Below, one piece after another: positions 1-5,320 of a stretch of DNA of 9,480 nt. The stretch is from Bacteroidales bacterium UBA1180. GTDB lineage: Bacteria; Bacteroidota; Bacteroidia; Bacteroidales; Paludibacteraceae. The DNA lies in NCBI GenBank assembly GCA_002310195.1, contig DBYS01000014.1, forward strand, positions 31,987-41,466, given 5' to 3'. The translations under genes were made by a program, and so were the position numbers. A model generated the notes under the pieces. It was not told the origin of the DNA. It did no database searches and saw only the letters and a program-made list of their open reading frames with translations. Each line of letters begins with the position of its first letter. Position 1 is the stretch's first letter.

Positions 1-1422
1 GACATCACAACGGGTGAGTACAAGTACGGTTTCACCACGGATGTGCAGACGGACATCATCGGCAAGGGATTGAACGAGGACGTCATCCGCACTATCTCCG
101 CCAAGAAAGGTGAGCCGGCCTGGCTACTCGATTTCCGTCTGAAAGCTTACCGCAAGTGGCTCACAATGCCTGTGCCCACGTGGGCGCATCTCGATATTCC
201 CGAGATTGATTTCCAAGACATTTCTTACTACGCCGCGCCGAAGTCAAAAGCCGAAAGTCAAAAGTCGAAAGAGGAGATCGATCCCGAGATCATGAAGACC
301 TTCGACAAGCTCGGTATTCCTCTTGAGGAGCGTGCCGCCTTGGCGGGAAACATGGCCATCGATGCCGTGATGGACTCCGTGTCGGTCAAGACCACTTTCC
401 GTGACACACTGGCGGAAAAAGGAATCATCTTTTGCTCCATCAGCGAGGCGGTGCGCGAGCATGAAGATCTCGTGCGCAAATATCTCGGTTCGGTTGTGCC
501 CTACTCCGACAATTTCTATGCTGCCCTGAACTCCGCTGTATTCTCCGACGGCTCGTTCGTGTATATCCCCAAGGGCGTCCGCTGCCCTATGGAGCTATCC
601 ACGTACTTCCGCATCAATGCGCAGAACACCGGCCAGTTCGAGCGCACGCTGCTCATTGCCGACGAGGGCGCTTACCTGTCATACCTGGAGGGCTGCACCG
701 CACCGCGACGCGACGAGAACCAACTCCACGCCGCCATAGTCGAGATCATTGTGCACAACGATGCCGAGGTCAAGTATTCGACGGTGCAGAACTGGTACCC
801 GGGTGACAAACAAGGCAAGGGCGGCATCTATAACTTCGTTACCAAACGCGGCATAACCTACAACAACGCGCGCCTGAGCTGGACACAGGTCGAGACAGGT
901 TCGGCCATCACATGGAAGTACCCGTCGTGTATCTTGCGCGGCGATAACTCGTCGGCGGAGTTCTACTCCGTAGCCGTAACCAACAACTTCCAGCAGGCGG
1001 ACACCGGAACGAAGATGATTCACCTCGGGCGAAACACCCGCTCGCGGATCATCAGCAAAGGCATATCTGCCGGCCGCAGCCAGAACTCCTACCGCGGACT
1101 CGTCAAGGTCAGTAGCCACGCCGAAAATGCGCGCAACTACTCGCAGTGCGACTCGCTGCTCATCGGCGACCAATGCGGCGCACACACGTTCCCCGTTATG
1201 CAGCTCGCCAACCCTACGGCTGTTGTGGAGCACGAGGCCACGACTTCGAAGATCAGCGAGGATCAGCTGTTCTACTGCCAGCAACGCGGCATCGGTCTCG
1301 AGGATGCTGTCGGACTGATCGTCAACGGCTACGCCAAGGAGGTGATGGATAAGTTGCCGATGGAGTTTGCCGTCGAAGCACAAAAACTGCTGCAAGTATC
1401 TCTGGAAGGAACAGTAGGATAA
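1..1422 (+). CDS. sufB: SufB, Fe-S cluster assembly scaffold subunit (5' end outside window)
   Basis: SufB is the scaffold subunit of the cytosolic SufBC2D complex, which builds [Fe-S] clusters from SufS-derived sulfur. The reading frame is open from base 1, and the residues before the GTG at 43 (a YKYGFTTD-like stretch) already match the family, so the real start lies upstream and 43 is not the start. Using E. coli numbering from memory, the family Cys254, Cys405 and Glu434 fall at bases 694-696 (LEGCTAP), 1147-1149 (SQCDSLL) and 1234-1236 (VEHEATTSKI). The spacings of 151 and 29 codons match exactly, which argues for an intact, functional scaffold. The C-terminus (KLLQVSLEGTVG) is typical. 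A lysine-rich linker at 241-275 is encoded by heptanucleotide repeats. The gene ends at a terminator instead of running into sufC, and pfkA converges on it from the other side. Confidence 0.97.
   Translation, partial: DITTGEYKYGFTTDVQTDIIGKGLNEDVIRTISAKKGEPAWLLDFRLKAYRKWLTMPVPTWAHLDIPEIDFQDISYYAAPKSKAESQKSKEEIDPEIMKTFDKLGIPLEERAALAGNMAIDAVMDSVSVKTTFRDTLAEKGIIFCSISEAVREHEDLVRKYLGSVVPYSDNFYAALNSAVFSDGSFVYIPKGVRCPMELSTYFRINAQNTGQFERTLLIADEGAYLSYLEGCTAPRRDENQLHAAIVEIIVHNDAEVKYSTVQNWYPGDKQGKGGIYNFVTKRGITYNNARLSWTQVETGSAITWKYPSCILRGDNSSAEFYSVAVTNNFQQADTGTKMIHLGRNTRSRIISKGISAGRSQNSYRGLVKVSSHAENARNYSQCDSLLIGDQCGAHTFPVMQLANPTAVVEHEATTSKISEDQLFYCQQRGIGLEDAVGLIVNGYAKEVMDKLPMEFAVEAQKLLQVSLEGTVG
241..275 (+). 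repeat. Heptanucleotide tandem array inside sufB
   Basis: Five consecutive 7-base units follow AAGTCAA, AAGCCGA, AAGTCAA, AAGTCGA, AAGAGGA; the last is degenerate. In the sufB frame they encode a Lys/Ser/Glu/Gln-rich linker (PKSKAESQKSKEE) between the YYAAP segment and the conserved DPEIMKTFDKLGIP segment. The region is variable in length and sequence among SufB proteins as I remember them. The units resemble those in ispH at 2803-2830. Confidence 0.75.
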
Positions 1423-1424
1423 AC

Positions 1425-1457
1425 AAAGTCCGGTGTGTGAGCACCGGACTTTCTTTT
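1425..1457. terminator. Bidirectional intrinsic terminator between sufB and pfkA
   Basis: A perfect 11-bp stem pairs 1425-1435 with 1442-1452 around a 6-nt loop (TGTGAG). The stem has a CCGGTG/CACCGG core and A/T pairs at its base. On the plus strand it is followed by TTT-C-TTTT. On the minus strand the stem is followed by a T-rich TTTGTTTAT-like run. It begins two bases after the sufB stop codon and lies 23 nt past the pfkA stop codon, so it can end both converging transcripts. Confidence 0.9.
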
Positions 1458-1479
1458 GCGCGATAGGTATCCTTTGACC

Positions 1480-2463
1480 TTAGATCGACAGGACCTGCAT
1501 AGCAGCCCACTTGTCGGCCTTGACGTCTTTCTTCTCGCGGATAGCTTTGCTCAGCGGGACATATACTATCTCATCGTTCTTCATACCGATCATGATGCTG
1601 CGTTGCTCTTCCAGCAGCGCCTGCACGGCAGCCATACCCATACGCGAAGCGATGATTCGGTCGTAAGCTGTCGGGCTGCCGCCACGCTGCAGGTGACCGA
1701 GGATAGTCACGCGGGTGTTGTACTCGGGGTGATCCTCCTCCAGCACTTTGGCTACAGCCTGTGCACCGCCCTCGATAGCATGTTCCTGTACAAGCACTAT
1801 ACTGGAGTTCTTGCTCTTGCGGCGACCCTGACCGATAGCTTCTTCCAACTGTTCATGCACTGTGGCACGCTCGGGGATGATGGCAGCCTCTGCGCCCGAG
1901 GCGATAGCCGCACTCAGCGTCAGGAAGCCTGCGTCACGGCCCATAACCTCTACCAGGAACACACGCTCATGACTCGTGGCTGTGTCTCGCAGTTTGTCCA
2001 CACAGTCCATGATTGTGTTCAGACTGGTGTCATAACCGATAGTCGAGTCAGTGCCCCAGAGGTCGTTATCGATCGTGCCGGGTAGTCCGATGATCGGTAC
2101 ATTATATTCCTGCGCGAGCAGACGCGCGCCCGTGAACGTACCGTCGCCGCCGATCACAACGAGAGCGTCAATCTGTTCCTTCTGTAAGGTCTCGTAAGCT
2201 TTCTTACGTCCTTCGGGAGTCTTGAACTCCATACAACGTGCGGACTTCAGGATCGTTCCGCCACGCTGGATGATACCTGACACGTCTTGCGATGACAGTT
2301 CCTTGACTTCATCGTCAATCAGTCCCTGGTAACCGCGATAGATACCTTTGGCCTTAATGCCTTGGGCAATGCACGAACGTACGACCGCACGGATAGCGGC
2401 ATTCATTCCCGGCGAGTCACCTCCTGAGGTGAGGACGCCGACAGTGTTGATTTTGTACTCCAT
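1480..2463 (-). CDS. pfkA: ATP-dependent 6-phosphofructokinase
   Basis: PfkA phosphorylates fructose 6-phosphate to fructose 1,6-bisphosphate in cytosolic glycolysis. The 327-residue protein has the usual bacterial PFK length and complete motifs in order: the N-terminal nucleotide loop (LTSGGDSPGMNAAIRA), GGDGT for ATP/Mg binding, PGTIDND with the catalytic aspartate, SHERVFLVEVMGRDAG for the substrate site, IIPE, and the C-terminal LGHLQRGGSPTAYDR. GGDGT has glycine, not aspartate, at the position that usually marks pyrophosphate-dependent enzymes, which favours ATP as phosphoryl donor. The gene starts at an ATG 31 nt after the ispH stop, with no promoter visible in that gap, so it is probably the last gene of the porQ-cmk-ispH-pfkA operon. 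Nothing looks damaged. Confidence 0.97.
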   Translation of the reverse strand: MEYKINTVGVLTSGGDSPGMNAAIRAVVRSCIAQGIKAKGIYRGYQGLIDDEVKELSSQDVSGIIQRGGTILKSARCMEFKTPEGRKKAYETLQKEQIDALVVIGGDGTFTGARLLAQEYNVPIIGLPGTIDNDLWGTDSTIGYDTSLNTIMDCVDKLRDTATSHERVFLVEVMGRDAGFLTLSAAIASGAEAAIIPERATVHEQLEEAIGQGRRKSKNSSIVLVQEHAIEGGAQAVAKVLEEDHPEYNTRVTILGHLQRGGSPTAYDRIIASRMGMAAVQALLEEQRSIMIGMKNDEIVYVPLSKAIREKKDVKADKWAAMQVLSI

Positions 2464-2494
2464 AATATTATAGTTTAGTGTTAATGAATTCGTG

Positions 2495-3376
2495 TTAATC
2501 TTCGCTCAGCCGGTCACGCACTTGCTCCATAAGCCAGAGCGGTGTGGACGTTGCGCCGCAGATGCCTACGCGGTCGGCTTGCCGGCAGGCGGTAAGCAGT
2601 TCGCCCGTCAGATCGTCAGCACCGGTCAGGAAGTGACTGTTCGGGTTAGCCTCGCGGCAATGGCCGAACAGCACCGCGGCATTCGAGCTCTTGGTGCCGC
2701 CCACAAACAGCACGATGTTCTGTGCGGCAGCAAACGCCTTGAGCTGCTCCACGCGGTTCGCCACCGAACGGCAGATCGTATCATACGCTTCCAGCGTAAT
2801 TTGTGATTTATGATTTATGATTTCTGATTTCAATTTCTCCACCAGCCGATGGTACTCCTCTACGCTCTTCGTCGTTTGCGAGAACAGGTAGATCGGCCTT
2901 GAGAAGTCGAGTGTTTCCGCCTCTTCGGGTTTCTCGATGACGATAGCCGTGTTGTTCGTCTGGCCTTGCAGACCTATAACCTCGGCGTGTCCGCGTTTGC
3001 CGAATATCACGATCTGCGCCCGCCTCTCGTCGTGTTTGTGCTCGTTGTACGTCGCGGCTATACGTTCCTGCAGCCGCTTGACTACCGGACAAGTGCCGTC
3101 GATGATCGTGTTCCCGTTCTGCTCGGCTATCCAGTAGGTTGACGGCGGTTCGCCGTGTGCACGGAGCAGCACGCGCGCGTGGCGGATCGTACGCAGATCG
3201 TCGTAATCGATCGTCTCCAACCCCAATCGTTCCAGCCGCTGCACCTCTTGCCCGTTGTGGACTATATCGCCGAGGCAGTAGAGCTGCCCCGTCTGCTGCA
3301 ACTCGTTCTCTGCACGGCGGATAGCACCTGTCACGCCTGCGCAGAAACCGCTCTTTGGATCAATCGTTATTTGCAC
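2495..3376 (-). CDS. ispH: 4-hydroxy-3-methylbut-2-enyl diphosphate reductase (IspH/LytB), GTG start
   Basis: IspH is the [4Fe-4S] enzyme that makes IPP and DMAPP from HMBPP in the last step of the MEP isoprenoid pathway. From the GTG at 3376 the protein has 293 residues. Its cluster cysteines are Cys12 (SGFCAGV), Cys96 (DGTCPVV) and Cys202 (DTICRSV). I recall E. coli having cysteines at 12, 96 and 197, so the first two match exactly, which supports this start. An ATG 18 codons upstream at 3430 would add an unlikely tail (MHDTRGADAAYIPHIRRT) lying wholly inside cmk. Substrate-site motifs are present: HNGQEV, LRAHGEPP, HAEVIG, SQTT, KSSN and CGATSTP. The start overlaps the cmk stop by 10 nt, which suggests translational coupling. 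Just before Cys202 a heptanucleotide array codes for KSEIINHKSQI. Confidence 0.95.
   Translation of the reverse strand: MQITIDPKSGFCAGVTGAIRRAENELQQTGQLYCLGDIVHNGQEVQRLERLGLETIDYDDLRTIRHARVLLRAHGEPPSTYWIAEQNGNTIIDGTCPVVKRLQERIAATYNEHKHDERRAQIVIFGKRGHAEVIGLQGQTNNTAIVIEKPEEAETLDFSRPIYLFSQTTKSVEEYHRLVEKLKSEIINHKSQITLEAYDTICRSVANRVEQLKAFAAAQNIVLFVGGTKSSNAAVLFGHCREANPNSHFLTGADDLTGELLTACRQADRVGICGATSTPLWLMEQVRDRLSED
2803..2830 (-). repeat. Heptanucleotide tandem array inside ispH
   Basis: Reading the minus strand there are four clean 7-base units, AAATCAG, AAATCAT, AAATCAT and AAATCAC, with a partial copy (AAATT) after them. In the ispH frame they encode KSEIINHKSQI, just ahead of the third cluster cysteine. 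The distance from the conserved SQTT threonine to that cysteine is about 4 residues longer than in E. coli IspH by my count. The stretch is far more AT-rich than the surrounding gene. Confidence 0.85.
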
Positions 3377-4044
3377 CGTTCGTCGAATATGCGGTATATA
3401 TGCTGCATCTGCTCCTCGCGTGTCATGCAAGAGTTATCCACCACCACAGCATCCTCCGCCTGACGCAGCGGCGATTCGTCGCGATGGGTGTCACGGTAAT
3501 CGCGGTCGTTGACATCGGCCAGCACATCCGCCATCACGGGCTGCTCACCTTTCTCTATCAGTTCCTTGTACCGCCGTTCGGCACGCACCTCGGGCGAAGC
3601 GGTGAGGAAGAGCTTGAGTTCGGCCTGCGGAAATACCACCGTACCTATATCTCTTCCGTCCATCACGATACCGCCCTGCTTACCCATCTGTTGCTGCTGG
3701 GCAACAAGGAACCTGCGCACCTCGGGGATCACGGCTATCTGCGAAGCGGCGTTACCCACCTCGAGCGTGCGGATCTGTTTCTCCACATCCTCGCCGTTGA
3801 GCGTGACGTGCTGTGTTCCGTCGGGCTGAATAGCAAAATCGATGTGAGTAAAGTCTAGGATTCCCTCGATATCCGTCGCTTTTCCGCTGTACATTACCCC
3901 TTTGCGGATCGCATTGAGTGCCACGGCGCGATACATAGCGCCAGTGTCGATGTACCGGTAACCGGCGTACTGCGCCAGCTGCTTGGCAATGGTTGATTTG
4001 CCACAGGACGAATAGCCGTCAATGGCTACGATGATCTGTTTCAT
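3367..4044 (-). CDS. cmk: Cytidylate (CMP/dCMP) kinase
   Basis: Cmk phosphorylates CMP and dCMP with ATP in cytosolic pyrimidine nucleotide salvage and synthesis. The 225-residue protein has the usual length. It opens with a P-loop (DGYSSCGKST, residues 9-18), followed by the NMP-binding DTGAMYRA (33-40). The family hallmark DGRDIGTVVFP is at 129-139, then the LFLTASPEVRAERR segment and a Lid-like stretch with NDRDYRDTHRDESPL, and the C-terminal VVDNS. The SSCGKST loop is the form I associate with Bacteroidota cytidylate kinases. The ATG start lies 35 nt downstream of porQ, and its stop codon lies inside the beginning of ispH. No internal promoter was found, so it is read as the second gene of the operon. 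Confidence 0.97.
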   Translation of the reverse strand: MKQIIVAIDGYSSCGKSTIAKQLAQYAGYRYIDTGAMYRAVALNAIRKGVMYSGKATDIEGILDFTHIDFAIQPDGTQHVTLNGEDVEKQIRTLEVGNAASQIAVIPEVRRFLVAQQQQMGKQGGIVMDGRDIGTVVFPQAELKLFLTASPEVRAERRYKELIEKGEQPVMADVLADVNDRDYRDTHRDESPLRQAEDAVVVDNSCMTREEQMQHIYRIFDERCK

Positions 4045-4061
4045 GGTGTGTTATATTATGT

Positions 4062-4077
4062 CCGCCAAAGCTGGCGG
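4062..4077. other. Short GC-rich hairpin in the porQ-cmk gap
   Basis: A perfect 6-bp inverted repeat, CCGCCA then AAGC then TGGCGG, fills about half of the 35-nt gap just after the porQ stop codon. No T-run follows on the minus strand, so it is not a convincing intrinsic terminator. It could be a processing or stability stem that uncouples porQ from the downstream genes, or a copy of a dispersed palindromic repeat. Confidence 0.55.
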
Positions 4078-4079
4078 CA

Positions 4080-5129
4080 TTATTTCATTAAACTGTTCAC
4101 GTCCAGCGCAAGGCTGAGCTGGTAGGTGAAGTTCGACTTCGACATCTGGCTCATAGCAAACCCGAGCCGCAGCATCTTGATGCGCAGACCTACGCCCGCG
4201 GCAAATCCTGCGAGCGACCGCTGGTCCTGCAGGGCAAACTCCTGCCGGCGGCGGTGGTTGTAACTGAGTGTGAGGTAGAACTTCTCGCTGCGCGGCACGA
4301 TATCGATCGCCCAGATCGTGTGGCGCATCATCATGTCGAAGATCCCCACGGGCTTGACGGGCAGCTCGGTCTCGTTCAGGCGGCTGTAACCGAGATCCCA
4401 GTTCTGTATGTTGTGCACGGTGAGCGAGAACCGCAGCGGCGCATGTTTCACGCGGTAATTGATGCCGAGCTCGAGGTTCAGCGGCAGCATCTCGAGCCGT
4501 TGGCCGGACTCGTCGGAGTAGAACCCCTTGAGCTGCCAGCCGATGTTCTTCAGCGCGAGACCGATCTGCAGGGTTGAGTCCCGCATCTGGAAGTGTGCGC
4601 CTATATCCGCGCCGAGGGCAACGGAACTGTACGACTCGTAGAACGACATCACCGGTTTGAGCGCCACGCCTACGGTGAACATATCACTCAACTGGCGCGC
4701 GTATGCGGCTTCGAGCAATATATCGCGTGCACCGAAACTCACGCCCGTGAGCTGGCCGTTGGCCTCGGCATAAGGTATCTTGCCGTAATCCAGGTAATGC
4801 ACGCCGGCGGCAAAATAGTCGTGCTCCGAGAAGTTGTAGCCGTACATTGCGCTGCCGAAATGATTGCTGCCGTAGTAGGCGTAGCCTATCTGCACGATGT
4901 TGTGCGTCAGGCTGCCGAGCAGCGCGGGGTTGGCGAAGGCCGAACTGAGCTCGCCGTCGCGGATGGAGATGTTCTCCCCGCCTAATGCGTTCTGCCGCGC
5001 CGATACAGGCAGGTCAAGAAACGCGAAGGTCGATGTACCGCTACCTACGTACTGGCCACGCACAGGTAACGCAGCCCACAGCAGTGCCACAAACACTGCC
5101 AAGCGGAATATGTGACGGTCGATTTTCAC
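4080..5129 (-). CDS. porQ: PorQ, type IX secretion system outer-membrane beta-barrel protein
   Basis: PorQ belongs to the PorV/PorP-like barrel family. In Porphyromonas it forms part of the T9SS attachment complex with PorU, PorV and PorZ, anchoring PorZ at the cell surface. This 349-residue protein has a Sec signal peptide: basic MKIDRH, a hydrophobic core of about 18 residues, and probable cleavage after PVRG, leaving QYVGSG. The family signature follows: FLDLPVSARQNALGG, SIRDGELSSAFANPALLG, HYLDYGKIPYAE and the FGARDILLEAAYARQ segment. The rest alternates like beta strands (VALGADIG, LQIGLALKNIG, FSLTVHNIQNWD, FYLTLSYNHRRR, GFAAGVGLRIKMLRLGFAMSQ). The start is a GTG. An ATG 10 nt upstream is out of frame, and a promoter fits directly before it. 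The order porQ-cmk-ispH matches my memory of P. gingivalis and Bacteroides, which supports the name. Confidence 0.9.
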   Translation of the reverse strand: MKIDRHIFRLAVFVALLWAALPVRGQYVGSGTSTFAFLDLPVSARQNALGGENISIRDGELSSAFANPALLGSLTHNIVQIGYAYYGSNHFGSAMYGYNFSEHDYFAAGVHYLDYGKIPYAEANGQLTGVSFGARDILLEAAYARQLSDMFTVGVALKPVMSFYESYSSVALGADIGAHFQMRDSTLQIGLALKNIGWQLKGFYSDESGQRLEMLPLNLELGINYRVKHAPLRFSLTVHNIQNWDLGYSRLNETELPVKPVGIFDMMMRHTIWAIDIVPRSEKFYLTLSYNHRRRQEFALQDQRSLAGFAAGVGLRIKMLRLGFAMSQMSKSNFTYQLSLALDVNSLMK

Positions 5130-5149
5130 GTTCGCACATTATGAGCATA

Positions 5150-5180
5150 CAAAATTACGAAAATTTATGCACATTTGCAA
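5150..5180 (-). promoter_or_regulatory. Bacteroidota-type promoter for porQ-cmk-ispH-pfkA
   Basis: On the minus strand TAATTTTG (5157-5150) matches the TAnnTTTG -7 element. TTG at 5180-5178 matches the core of the -33 element, with a 20-nt spacer. The predicted transcription start is near 5144, leaving a leader of roughly 15 nt before the porQ GTG. The match is by eye. Confidence 0.65.
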
Positions 5181-5189
5181 GCCTCTTTG

Positions 5190-5209
5190 ACTTTTTTCGT
5201 GAAAAAAGT
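5190..5209. promoter_or_regulatory. Inverted repeat between divergent promoters (possible operator)
   Basis: ACTTTTTTC-GT-GAAAAAAGT is a perfect 9-bp inverted repeat around a 2-nt centre. It lies between the -33 elements of the leftward porQ promoter and the rightward promoter at 5249-5280, centred in the 191-nt intergenic region. That placement suits a regulator-binding site or a bidirectional transcription block, but the A/T-rich arms make a chance occurrence possible. Confidence 0.4.
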
Positions 5210-5248
5210 AACATATTTGCATATATTCGACAAATTCTGCCCGTAAAA

Positions 5249-5280
5249 TTTGCTAAACTGAAAAAATTTTATTACCTTTG
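5249..5280 (+). promoter_or_regulatory. Bacteroidota-type promoter for the secreted-protein gene
   Basis: TTTG (5249-5252), a 20-nt spacer and TACCTTTG (5273-5280) match the -33/-7 consensus of the Bacteroidota primary sigma factor exactly at the defined bases. The predicted start is near 5286, giving a leader of about 35 nt before the ATG at 5321. The leader is AT-rich with no clear Shine-Dalgarno sequence, as is normal in this phylum. Confidence 0.75.
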
Positions 5281-5320
5281 TAAGCGCAATTGGTGTGCAC
5301 AACACAAATCAATCAACTAT

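Noticed and set aside
679..1395. A 238-codon minus-strand frame opposite sufB
   Set aside because: It is a shadow of the GC-rich sufB codons; sufB is conserved throughout this interval.
1456..2085. A 209-codon plus-strand frame opposite pfkA
   Set aside because: It is antisense to motif-complete pfkA and its translation has no protein-like signature.
3377..3430. A longer ispH beginning at the ATG at 3430
   Set aside because: The extra 18 residues are encoded within the end of cmk and do not resemble IspH. The GTG at 3376 puts the first cysteine at residue 12.
4985..5320. An upstream extension of the secreted-protein frame by 112 codons
   Set aside because: It runs through porQ on the opposite strand and through the divergent promoters, and it would bury the signal peptide. 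The ATG at 5321 explains everything better.
5130..5320. A possible riboswitch or small RNA in the divergent region
   Set aside because: The leaders after the predicted transcription starts are only about 15 and 35 nt long, too short for a structured riboswitch, and I saw no small-RNA architecture.
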